A program made the translations under genes and the position numbers. From Deinandra increscens subsp. villosa (lineage: Eukaryota; Streptophyta; Magnoliopsida; Asterales; Asteraceae), in contig JBCNJP010000008.1 in the NCBI GenBank assembly GCA_039602395.1, positions 18,296,354 through 18,360,353 on the forward strand: DNA of 64,000 nt, in the 5' to 3' direction. This document shows, piece by piece, positions 43,552 to 53,502 of this stretch. Below the pieces are notes generated by a model. That model had not been told where the DNA came from. It ran no database searches and saw only the letters and a program-made list of their open reading frames with translations. The first letter of the stretch is position 1. Every line of letters starts with the position of its first letter.

Positions 43552-46500
43552 TTAGTTACCTTGGGATCGACCCGATTCAACAGCGTCGGGTTGCCGCGTG
43601 TCCTCCACGAAGTCTTTGTTGGCCTTGGAAACTAACTTTGGTTTCCATATCATTGTTGATGAAAATTTTGAATCAGAATCTGAAAAATTTTCAACTCGCG
43701 TCTTTGGTTGGGACCAAAACGGCTTACTAGTTGATTTAACCTTTGGAGACCAAGGTTCATAAAATTTTTGACCATTAGTATCCACATATTTGGCATTGTT
43801 ATGGATATATCCAGTCGTCGGTCAATTTGTAGCCATATGTCCAGGTCGACGACATGCATAACAAATTCTTTTACAAATTTGAAAATCATTTGAAAAATTC
43901 CTTGAATTTTTAGAAAATGAAGAATGATTTGAATCAAAAGTAAAAATCATTAAAAGAATCATACCTTGGAGATTGACTCCGCGACGAAACTTTGTAGTCA
44001 GATGACCAACCTTCAGAATAATAAGAATAATTCTTTGAATAAAAAGCACCACTTTGCTTCTTTGGAGGTTGTGATTTCTTTTGATTTTGAACCTTCAGAA
44101 CATTTTCTTTCTTATTTGAAGCTTGAGCTTGAACATGCTTTTCTTTGAACACAAATCATAGTCCTTTATGCTTAGAACCAGAAGATTTGGACGATTTAGC
44201 TTGGGAAGTACCAGCAGCACTTGTTTGATGTGCATGTTGAGTAAAAGTGACCTTAATCTCTGGTATTTTGTTCTCTTGACCAAACTTTTGACAAATTCAA
44301 CTTCAGATGATGTAGCAATAGAGTTATTAGTCACACTCTTAACAAATACCACTTCATTTTCCAGTAATGATGAATCAGATGTGAACTTTGGAGCTTCACC
44401 AACCTTCACTTTCTTCTTCTCAGATTTAGATTTCTTCTTCTTTGCAGGAGTTGTAAATTTTGAATAATTCTGCAATTCAACTTTTTGATCAACAGGAGCA
44501 GATGAAAATTCAGATAAATCCACTGGTGAAGGAGCCTTATGAATATCTTTTTCCTTTGTATCATCATCACTTTTATCCTTTTTATACAGAAAATTCAGCA
44601 ATATTGGTGATAAATTGCAATTCTTAACTTGTCGTTGTAAATCTAAAATCTCCAATTTCAATTCAATAATCTTTTGTTAAGCAGCAAACACATCCTTTTG
44701 AGTTTTAATGAACTCTTCACTTAAATCATTGTACTCATACTTTTGCTGTTTTCTTATGTCACATTCAGCAAAAAGCACTTCTCTAACACTTTCCCATTTC
44801 TTTTTGAAAATATCAATGTCTTTTGTTAAAACTTCATTCTTGTCATGAACATTAACGTTATCAACTCTTAACTTTTCAACTTCATTTTGAAGAATAATCA
44901 CTTTATCAGTAGCTTCAACCGCAATATCATTGACTCTTTCATATTTTTGTTGAAGTGGATAAGTTTTCTGAAATAAAGCCTTAAAGTCTTCAGCAGCTTC
45001 CTTAACTTCGTCTTTGGCTTTCTGACATTCTTCAAACAAATCAGCTTTTTCTTTTATCAACTTCTCATGACTGGTATTCAAAGAATAATAGTTTTCTTAA
45101 AAAATTTCCATTTCTTTCTTCAGCAGAACAATATCTTCAGTCAGCAACTTGAGATCTCTTTCCGAACTTGCATTTTTGTTGTTTAAACCAGCACACTTAT
45201 AACACTTAAAATCTTCTTCTTTTGATTTTTCAGCCACATTTGCTTGACTTTCTTCGAATGTTGTTTCTTTGGAACTCATTTCAGAATCCGTCAGAATATT
45301 ATGACATAAATGATGAGCTGTCAAAGCAATAGCTTCATTATCTGTATTATGTATCTCATTGATGTCAATATTTTGATACGCATTCCTGTGAAAACCAGTA
45401 TCATCAAGAGGAATCAAATTCTTTTTCATTTTGATTTGTTGAAGCTTTAACCAAATGAGCATGTTGACTAGATTTAAGCTTATTATCGGTAGATGTTGGA
45501 CATTCACACGCAAAATGTCCATAAAGTGAACACTTGTAACATTTCACTTTAGATTTATCTAATCCAATCTTTCCAATTTGATTCAACCACTTTTCCTCGG
45601 TTCTGTTAGTAATATCTTGGTTCTTCTAACAAGCATAGCATACTGCCAATTCAAATCCATCTCTTCCAGATGATCATAATGAATTTGATCATAGTCTTCT
45701 TCTGTCAGTTCTGCATTACTCACTGCACCACTAATAACACCAAATATGACGAGACAAGAGCACACATCAATGCCATATAATATCCAGTTGTTTTAACAAA
45801 TAGGGCATTGTGTGTTGATGAACTTGGAATTGAAACAGTACAACCAAAAGAATAACTAGAATTATCAGCTTTTTCGGCAACAAATGCTGTAGGAGGTGCG
45901 AAATTTAAAACATTAGACTTCACTGCATGAGTGGTAGAATCATTTTCTCCATGATATACAACATGATATTGAATTTGTGTAGGCAATGACTTATTTACCG
46001 TCAATTCCATATCCCTAGCTTGTATTCTTTCAAGCAAATCATTGTACGATAAACCTGGATATTCTTTATCATGCGTAATCATCATAACATAATTCTCCAA
46101 TTTTTCTAGGTAACGCCCCCAACAACTTTTCCTTTAAATCAACATCTTCCTTTTTGACATTTACCAAAACCATTCCACTCATCAGATGTGAAAACCTTGT
46201 AATTAAATTTGGAATGGTCTCATTTTGGTAATGCTTGAAATTATCAAATTCTTTCTTCAAAACCTTCTAACGACTTTTCTTGTACTGATCATTACTCTCA
46301 CATCTTTTCTGCAACGCATCCCATAAATCTTTTGTTGTATCGTAAGCAGAAAACTGATGTAAGAACTCCTTGGATAATGCCATCCTCAAAGTTCCAAAAG
46401 CTTTTTGTTCAGCTTGATATGCTTTCTTTTGTTCAGAAGTCAAACTTTTATGTAAAATTGGTCTTCCATTTCCATTTGTTGGATACACATATTTATCCGT

Positions 46501-46563
46501 ATATGACAACCAAATTGAATCCGAACTGGAATTTCGCTTGACTGAACTCACCCGAACTCCCAC
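43552..46563 (-). pseudogene. TE9 copia-type Gag, broken in many places
   Basis: Minus-strand pieces follow the intact TE10 Gag in order. 46563-46267 and 46260-46069: UBN2-type capsid with LWDALQKRCESNDQYKKSR and FDNFKHYQNETI. 45586-45404: zinc knuckle KCYKCSLYGHFACEC. 45081-44677: coiled coil. 44052-43822: second knuckle CYACRRPGHMAT, whose last Cys is lost to a stop. At least eight frame changes or stops separate them. About 50 N-terminal residues found in TE10 are missing, and the leader word cluster begins right there. Not functional. Confidence 0.85.
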
Positions 46564-46881
46564 TTTGTTTAACTGAACTTATCCGAACCCAACCGAACTC
46601 ACACTTCGGAGCGGTTATTTTTCAGGCAGAATGTTCTTCACCCGAACTCAACCGAACTGGAACATTTTCGAATCAATTTTCACGATTTATGGTGTTTTAG
46701 AACGAGATTTTCAACAGTAGATCAGATATACTTGATAGAAATGATTTAGGATTTGATTTTCACTAAAAACACAGCAGAAATGATCAAACGAAAGCAAAAA
46801 CGAGCTAACTTTTCAACCCCCCACTTTTTGGACTAAAAACTCGAAAAACAATTGAAATTTGATCAGTGGATCGAACCGAAT
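46564..46881 (-). other. TE9 leader with repeated CCGAACT words
   Basis: Between the truncated gag and the primer site there are about six CCGAACT/CCGAACC words (46550-46660), the same word that dominates the TE9 LTR promoter region. The rest is AT-rich. Confidence 0.6.
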
Positions 46882-46893
46882 GCTTTGATACCA
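46882..46893 (-). other. TE9 primer binding site
   Basis: The minus strand reads TGGTATCAAAGC (one base different from the TGGTATCAGAGC used elsewhere), two bases inside the LTR end at 46896. It shows that the 5' LTR of TE9 begins at 46896 and lies mostly in the gap. Confidence 0.8.
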
Positions 46894-46906
46894 CTTGTAA
46901 GTTTGT

Positions 46907-47406
46907 NNNNNNNNNNNNNNNNNNNNNNNNNNNNNNNNNNNNNNNNNNNNNNNNNNNNNNNNNNNNNNNNNNNNNNNNNNNNNNNNNNNNNNNNNNNNNN
47001 NNNNNNNNNNNNNNNNNNNNNNNNNNNNNNNNNNNNNNNNNNNNNNNNNNNNNNNNNNNNNNNNNNNNNNNNNNNNNNNNNNNNNNNNNNNNNNNNNNNN
47101 NNNNNNNNNNNNNNNNNNNNNNNNNNNNNNNNNNNNNNNNNNNNNNNNNNNNNNNNNNNNNNNNNNNNNNNNNNNNNNNNNNNNNNNNNNNNNNNNNNNN
47201 NNNNNNNNNNNNNNNNNNNNNNNNNNNNNNNNNNNNNNNNNNNNNNNNNNNNNNNNNNNNNNNNNNNNNNNNNNNNNNNNNNNNNNNNNNNNNNNNNNNN
47301 NNNNNNNNNNNNNNNNNNNNNNNNNNNNNNNNNNNNNNNNNNNNNNNNNNNNNNNNNNNNNNNNNNNNNNNNNNNNNNNNNNNNNNNNNNNNNNNNNNNN
47401 NNNNNN
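46907..47406. other. Assembly gap, 500 N
   Basis: Exactly 500 N, which is usually a placeholder of unknown length. It must hide most of the TE9 5' LTR (about 340 bp) and the junction to TE10, including any TE10 polypurine tract and 3' LTR. ORFs reported across it are meaningless. Confidence 0.99.
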
Positions 47407-47583
47407 AAAAAAAAAATTGAACTCTCGACATGGATACCTTTTAGATTTAGCTTTCAGAAAAATTCCAGTTTTGAAATGTGATATCGCATGTAATTTAAGT
47501 TAAATCAGCAGTATACTTCTCCATCAGCAACTTTTCAATCACCGATAGGTCTTCTAAAAGTACCTGCACACTGGTCAAACACA
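47407..47583 (-). other. TE10 sequence after gag, up to the gap
   Basis: An A-run next to the gap, then sequence similar to 43440-43550 of TE9. No protease motif follows gag within the visible 177 bp. Confidence 0.5.
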
Positions 47584-50500
47584 TCAGTTTATAAATGACC
47601 CGAAGCGAATAGCTTCTGGTCGACCAGTATCTTGATTCCCTTTTGAAACCACCTTAGGTTTCCAGTGTTGTTGTTTTGGTAAAACAGTATTTGATGAACC
47701 AGTCACAGTTGATTGTGACGAACAACCTACAGATGAAACATTTTGAAAACGAGGAATAAATCTTCCTTGAGTTTTGAAAAATGTAGGCTGCGGGAATTCA
47801 TCAAACACTCTGGCATATTCATCAAGGAATCGCGGTTTGGCAGTTTTACCCACATATGGAACCTTTTCTCTTCTTGAACTAGAAGCAGCAGTGACATAAC
47901 AATCTTGAGCCATATGCCCTTTTTGGCGGCAATTGTAACACAAACGATTGTGTATGTTTCTTTTCTTTGAAACCTGCATAGCTTCACAAACATATTCATC
48001 TCCAAAATGATCATAAAAATTATCATATACCTGACAACGATGATCATGAACCCATTTAGAAGTCGGGCTCTTTGGAGTAGAACTTGATCCTCCAGAAGAA
48101 AATTTTGCAGATTGATTCTTCTTGTTCCTCGGATCAGTAGTCTTCACAAATACTTCAGCAATTTTCTGAGCATCCACGCAATGAAGCGGGAATTCTTTAT
48201 CAGAAAATATTTGTTCCGAACCCTTGAGTTTGTAGAACCTCTCGGGTTGAACCTTCTCAGCTTTGAAGACATCTTTTCGTACCTGCTTCACATTGATTAT
48301 TTTCAGTTGTTGTGGTTTTGAAAATTGTGAACTACCACCTTTATCAGCTTTTCTTTCAAATCCTAACCCAACACATTTTCCTGAACCCTTTTCTCCCATT
48401 TCAGTAGACTTATGCCCATTCTTTGCCAACCTAGAAAATTCAGCTTTAACTTTCTTGAGATCTTTTGGAGCATGGAAAATTGTTTCATCAATGTCAGCTT
48501 TTGAAGACGAAGATCCAGACACAACCTTTTGAGCTTCAGAAGCGTCAGTACTTTTGCCTTTTTCCTCTTGCTTTTCTTCAACAGATTTGGAACCAACCAA
48601 CTCAGAATAATCACCAATCTCAGCCTTGTCTTTCAAATCATGAACCCCTTCTTTGAGACTTCCTGGTGGCGAGACTGTCTTGTTAAACATCTTCTCAAAA
48701 TTGTCATCTTTGGCCAAAAAACTTGTAAAAGATTGAGAATTTGTAACATTGTTCAAAAGACGTTTTGAATCAATGACTTCAATCTTTAATTCAGAAATTC
48801 TTTGATGAGCTTCAGCCAACTCTTTTTCTATTGCAATTAACTTCTTTGCCACTTTATTAGTTTCATATTTTTGCAATCGCAACTCATCTAGTCCGGCCAA
48901 TAATTCCTTCTCAAGTTTATCTTCGTTTCTTTTCTGAATATCCAGATTTGCATTTTGCAACTTATTTACCCTTGCCAGTTCCCGCTTCTCATCTAACAAC
49001 TTCTCCATATCAAGCTGATATGCTTCAATTTTAGTAACCGAATCATCAGAAGCCTTGGTAAGTAAATCAAGTTTAATCTTGGAATTTTCAAACAAATTAT
49101 GAAAATCATTGGCAGCATCCTCAGCTTCTGCCTTCCATTTCGCAACTTCCTTGACTAAGTCATCCTTTTCTTTAGATAACGTTGTAACTTTCTGTTCAAA
49201 ACCTTGTTTAACACTTTCAAATTTTGATTCTTTTTCAACAAACTCTGCTTGAAAACCTGAAAACTTTTCTTTCTGAGAAGAACATTCTTGAAATAAAACT
49301 TCTAAGTTTTGCTTTTCAGTTGTCAAAGCTTCTATCTTTCTTTTATTTTCATCAACAAACAACTCGTTTTCTTTTATCAATGCTTGAATCTTCTTGTCCT
49401 TTTGAGAACAGAATTCACAAACTGATTCATAGCCACCATCTCCAGAACTACTTGTTTCAGATTCCGAATCAGTAACTTCTCCTTCATTATCACTATGAAC
49501 AAGTTGAGCAATCATTGCAGATGAACCAGTCCATGCAGACTCATCATTTTCATCAGTAGCCCAATCATAGCCTTTATTCGATGTTCGTGCTTTTTCAAAT
49601 GCTTCAAGTACATCAGCATCCCAATCACAACCTTCCTTGGATGCAGGAGCAATGGCAGTTAAAGCAACTGGAGAATTAGAAGTTTGCCCCCAATCATATT
49701 GTTTATCAACTTGAGACACCAAGGCTATTGAAGACTTTGATGAAGAAGCAGTTGATTTTGAACACTCACGAGCAAAATGTCCAAAATTGGAACATTTGAA
49801 ACATTTTGCCTTTGATTTATCAATGCCAACTTTGCCATCTGGATTTAAACTTTGAAATCCAGTCTTTTTCTTGAATCTTTTAACTCGTTGAGCTAACATT
49901 GCCAGTTGCCAATTGATATCCATTTGCTCAAGATTATCAGGATCGATTTGATCGAAATCCTCTTCAATTAGATTAGAAGTTGTCAAACCACCATTCACCA
50001 ACCCATAATATGAAGATAATAAAGCTGAAATTAATGCCAAGTGCTCATCCGGTGTTTTTGCTGAATATGAAGTCGAACTTGACTGATTTGGAACAGTGAA
50101 GTTACACCCTCTTGAAGAATTTCCACAATTTCCTGAATTTCCTGAACCATGACCAACAACAAAAGCAGTTTGAGGTGGATTTGATGAATTAACACTGAAT
50201 GATTTTGCCTTTGCATTGATACTTGCAGAATTTTGTCCATGATATAATTCAGGATTTTGTAATTGAGCAGTGGACTTGTTTGAATTCATCATTTCCATTT
50301 CTCGAGCATGAAGCTTTCCGGTTAAATCATGAAATGATAATGTGGAATAGTCTTTGTCATGAGTAATTAACAACCCATAACTTTCCCATTTCTCTGGTAA
50401 TGCTTCCATTAATTTTTCTTTCAATTCTTCCTCGGTCTTTTCAATCTTGACAACTTTCATCTCACTAATTAGATGTGAAAACCTTGAAACAAGAGCAGAA

Positions 50501-50967
50501 ATATTTTCTTTTTCATATTGTTGAAAATTCTCAAATTCCTTGTTCAAAACTTTTCGTCTACTCTTCTTATATTGATCATTGCCTTCACATCGAGCAGATA
50601 AAGCATCCCATAACTGTTTAGCCTTCTTGCAAGTACTGAATTGATGCAACAACTTGGTAGGTAAAGCCATGGTAAGATAACCATACACTTTTTGTTCAAG
50701 TTCATAACTTTTTCTTTCATCCTTATCAAAATCTTGAATCTCTTTATACTCGCCATCTGCAGTTGGCCGTACATACAACTTATGAATTGGAATGCATAAA
50801 TCAATATCATTTGTGCTAATGTATGCGGAAAAACGTTGTTTCCAATTTTGATAATCTTCCAACTTTAACAACTTGGGAACTTTCTGACTTGTTCCTATTT
50901 CATTATCAAAATTGAGCATAGCTTGTACCGTGCTTTGCATAGCCGCAAATGCTTGAAAATCAGACAT
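47584..50967 (-). CDS. TE10 intact long Gag of a copia (Sirevirus-like) element
   Basis: 1127 codons without a stop, start MSDFQAFAAMQS, 725 bp from the LTR. Residues about 30-235 form a UBN2-type copia capsid domain (LKLEDYQNWKQRF, LWDALSARCEGNDQYKKSR, LKEKLMEALPEKWE). Zinc knuckle one, CFKCSNFGHFAREC, is at about 389-403. A long acidic, heptad-rich coiled coil spans about 520-730. Zinc knuckle two, CYNCRQKGHMAQDC, is at about 1009-1023, followed by a basic tail. Two knuckles and a coiled coil make this Gag far longer than the 300-500 residues usual in copia, as known for Sireviruses. It would build the particle and bind RNA. No protease or pol follows before the gap. It is the only long gene in the window besides those of TE7 and TE13 that is intact. 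Confidence 0.85.
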   Translation of the reverse strand: MSDFQAFAAMQSTVQAMLNFDNEIGTSQKVPKLLKLEDYQNWKQRFSAYISTNDIDLCIPIHKLYVRPTADGEYKEIQDFDKDERKSYELEQKVYGYLTMALPTKLLHQFSTCKKAKQLWDALSARCEGNDQYKKSRRKVLNKEFENFQQYEKENISALVSRFSHLISEMKVVKIEKTEEELKEKLMEALPEKWESYGLLITHDKDYSTLSFHDLTGKLHAREMEMMNSNKSTAQLQNPELYHGQNSASINAKAKSFSVNSSNPPQTAFVVGHGSGNSGNCGNSSRGCNFTVPNQSSSTSYSAKTPDEHLALISALLSSYYGLVNGGLTTSNLIEEDFDQIDPDNLEQMDINWQLAMLAQRVKRFKKKTGFQSLNPDGKVGIDKSKAKCFKCSNFGHFARECSKSTASSSKSSIALVSQVDKQYDWGQTSNSPVALTAIAPASKEGCDWDADVLEAFEKARTSNKGYDWATDENDESAWTGSSAMIAQLVHSDNEGEVTDSESETSSSGDGGYESVCEFCSQKDKKIQALIKENELFVDENKRKIEALTTEKQNLEVLFQECSSQKEKFSGFQAEFVEKESKFESVKQGFEQKVTTLSKEKDDLVKEVAKWKAEAEDAANDFHNLFENSKIKLDLLTKASDDSVTKIEAYQLDMEKLLDEKRELARVNKLQNANLDIQKRNEDKLEKELLAGLDELRLQKYETNKVAKKLIAIEKELAEAHQRISELKIEVIDSKRLLNNVTNSQSFTSFLAKDDNFEKMFNKTVSPPGSLKEGVHDLKDKAEIGDYSELVGSKSVEEKQEEKGKSTDASEAQKVVSGSSSSKADIDETIFHAPKDLKKVKAEFSRLAKNGHKSTEMGEKGSGKCVGLGFERKADKGGSSQFSKPQQLKIINVKQVRKDVFKAEKVQPERFYKLKGSEQIFSDKEFPLHCVDAQKIAEVFVKTTDPRNKKNQSAKFSSGGSSSTPKSPTSKWVHDHRCQVYDNFYDHFGDEYVCEAMQVSKKRNIHNRLCYNCRQKGHMAQDCYVTAASSSRREKVPYVGKTAKPRFLDEYARVFDEFPQPTFFKTQGRFIPRFQNVSSVGCSSQSTVTGSSNTVLPKQQHWKPKVVSKGNQDTGRPEAIRFGSFIN

Positions 50968-51677
50968 TTTTCACCGAAAATGATACTTCAAAAACTTTGA
51001 ACTCAAAAACGAAGGTCTTCCAAGTGGATTTTGGGAGTCAAAACTAGACGGTATTGCCCATAGGCTGGTACAAGTCGTAGATCTCGGAAATACGAACGTT
51101 TTGGCTGGTATTGGGTTCCGTAACTCCAAACGGTTTGCAAGTTACGTCAGTTTTAGTGAAGGTCACTATTCTGCCAGCGTATCAAAACAAATCGACGGAC
51201 CAGTTCCGGACCAAAACAATCAGGCGGATCAAATTTATACTAGCGGACCAGATTCCGGATCAGATGAACTAGCGGATCAGAATTATACTAGCGGATCAGA
51301 TGCGGGCCAGATATCTTCAGCGGATCAAATTTGATACGGCGGACCAAATAAACCAGCGGACCAGATGTGATACGCCAAAACCGCCACGGACCAGTTTGAT
51401 GAATATTGCCTAGCGGGACCAGTCGGCGGACCAGCTGATCTATCAGCGGACCAGACGCAAATAAAGCTGAAATCGACTAATTTTCACGAATTTTGACAAT
51501 TGAAGCTGAAAACTGGATCAATATGATGCGAAAACACTCCAGGAGCATACAGAAATCATTTTTATCCTTGGAATCACTCAGAATTGGAAGAAATTGAAGA
51601 AAAACTTACCAAAACCAAGCTTTCTCTCTCTAAAACTCCGAAAATCGATCAAAAACACAGCAGTAGAGCAACCAAAA
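50968..51677 (-). other. TE10 leader with reiterated GCGGACCA words
   Basis: Between primer site and gag start. From 51190 to 51460 the plus strand holds about twelve copies of GCGGACCA or GCGGATCA at irregular spacing, often followed by GAT. The 77-codon plus-strand ORF there only reflects this repetition. The same GGACCA word occurs in the TE10 LTR. Confidence 0.75.
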
Positions 51678-51689
51678 GCTCTGATACCA
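51678..51689 (-). other. TE10 primer binding site
   Basis: The minus strand reads TGGTATCAGAGC, two bases from the LTR end at 51692. Confidence 0.88.
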
Positions 51690-51691
51690 CT

Positions 51692-52232
51692 TGTAGAAAC
51701 GAGAAATGATCTTACTACTGCATGCTTTGATCAAACGTAATGAACACGGATGTAAATAAGAGAATTTTTATTGAATCACTTGAGATTACAATGAACTCTC
51801 TCTAGTTTCTCTCTCTAGAAACACACACAGAAAGGTGTAGAATGACAGAAGTGTTCAACTAGTTTTCATGCACATTCTAACACCACCTATTTATAGTAAG
51901 TAACTGCATAGGCTGCGTACCAAATGGTACGCCCGGACCATTTGGTCCGCCGGACCATCTGGTCCTATGCCAATGATATAGTCATTACACTTCATACAAA
52001 GACCCGCTCACATAGATACAATACACGAGACACTCATAGCATAGGAATATGCTTCTACAGTTCTATTTATAGTTGCTCAAATATGTCCGAATACGACATC
52101 ACATGAACTGCCACTTCGGGTCAGTTCGTGTGCACCCGAACTGGCAGTTCGGTTCAGTTCGGACACAAGAAATCTTGAACCTTTTGTCTTGTACTTGATA
52201 CTTCACACGGCGATCAGAATCATGATCTAACA
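51692..52232 (-). repeat. TE10 5' LTR (541 bp) with two promoter-like units
   Basis: The minus strand starts TGTTAGATCATG and ends TTTCTACA. Its first 190 bp resemble the TE9 LTR. It has two minus-strand TATAAATA boxes, 52064-52071 and 51888-51895. Upstream of the first is a CGAACTG/CAGTTCG cluster (52087-52162); upstream of the second is a GGACCA/TGGTCC cluster with a GCGTACCA palindrome (51917-51968). It looks like a tandem of two U3 units with different words. The partner LTR is not visible. Confidence 0.85.
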
Positions 52233-53130
52233 TAGCCATGTACAAACCGGTTAACCGTTGGTTAACCGGTTAGAAAATTAATTGATCTACTAGTAGAAAA
52301 TAACCGAAATTAATTGATGACCAGTTAATCGAATCGGGTTGTAATCGATTACTAGGCAGAAAAACTCTAACCTGTCTAATCGATTTCGGTTAAAACCGAA
52401 TCGATTATTAAATCTTAACCGATTATAATCGGTCAATGCCAAGATATTAAAAAAAAAGTAGATGGGTAATAACTAATAAATGGCATAAGCTGTGGCCCTG
52501 TTTTTTCGAACATTTATAGCTATTATAGTGTCCCTTTTTTCGACAAAAACAAGCACAAACACATCCAAATGATTGGACCATTACAATGAAAACAACAGCA
52601 GCAAAACACAGAGGAGAAGGAGATGAAGTCGACTGAGAGTCTGAGAGTAGAGGAGAAGGAGATGAAGTCAACTTACGGAGTGAGTGAGAGCATAGCAGAA
52701 TCGATTGTGGGCCTTGGGGGTTAGGGTTTCTTTTGTTAAACGATGAGTGAGCGTAAAGCAGAATCGTAAGTTATGGTCTTACGAAGATGAAGACGATTAG
52801 GGGTTAGGTAGACTCATAATGGATTTGGGTTTTTTTTAGGCGAGGAACAATTAGGATAAATATGCAACTGGGCCTGGAATAATTATGATTTAATAAATTG
52901 GTTGCTTTTTTATTACTAACCGATTAATCAATTAATGATCGATTCTTATAATCGGTTTTAAATAATCGATCCTAAATTGATTTCCAGGACAAAAATCTAT
53001 GATCGATCTCTAACCTACGGTTATTCTCTAACCGTAATCGGTTAGAGAATAATCGGTTAATTATCGATTTCGATTAATAATCAGTGTCGGTTCGGTTAAT
53101 CGGTTAGAGAATAATCGGAGTAATTTCAAA
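52233..53130. mobile_element. Possible decayed DNA element rich in AACCGGTTA/AATCGGTTA words
   Basis: The left edge (52249-52440) and right edge (52920-53125) are packed with ACCGGTTA, TAATCGGTTA and inverted forms, like the ends of TE8. The centre has a twofold GAGGAGAAGGAGATGAAGTC (about 52612 and 52654). I could not define terminal repeats or a target duplication; the left end may be cut by TE10. A hAT-like non-autonomous element is my best guess. Confidence 0.35.
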
Positions 53131-53502
53131 ACACAAAACTTATAGATCAGTATAATGTCAGGTTGGTTGATATTAAAGTTGAAAGGTAGTTTCATTTGAG
53201 ATAATAGATCCGGTTAGTAAAAAAATGATAATACAAAACACATCTATGAAACAAACAAAATCTACAAAAAACTTAAGATTATTGGATTAAAACAATTTAA
53301 CTACAATTGTCTAACGAACAAAATACATATAGAAAGTACCAATGCAAATTACAACTAATCAAAAAACTTCTTTGTATACAGCATTAGATGTCTTAAGTAA
53401 ATTTAATGTTGTATACAAAGAAGTTTTTGATTACTTATAATTTTTTGTAAGCAAATTTCACACTAACATGATAAGAACACCAACCTTTAGTAATATTTAT
53501 TA
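53131..53502. other. AT-rich spacer upstream of the LINE
   Basis: No ORF recognised; it contains the hairpin listed separately at 53356-53433. Confidence 0.4.
53356..53433. repeat. 78-nt near-perfect inverted repeat
   Basis: The left arm begins TAATCAAAAAACTTCTTTG and the right arm is its complement, ending CAAAGAAGTTTTTGATTA, with GTATAC and GCATTAGAT/ATTTAATGT extending the stem to about 33 pairs around a ten-base loop. I see one A-run length difference and two or three mismatches. It could be a tiny MITE, a microRNA-like foldback or a palindrome from replication slippage. Confidence 0.75.

Noticed and set aside
46805..47481. ORFs of about 200 codons across the N run
   Set aside because: They consist of undetermined bases from the 500-N gap and carry no information.
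51101..51334. 77-codon plus-strand ORF with repeated SADQI-like words
   Set aside because: It reflects the reiterated GCGGACCAGAT word in the TE10 leader and runs antisense to the element.
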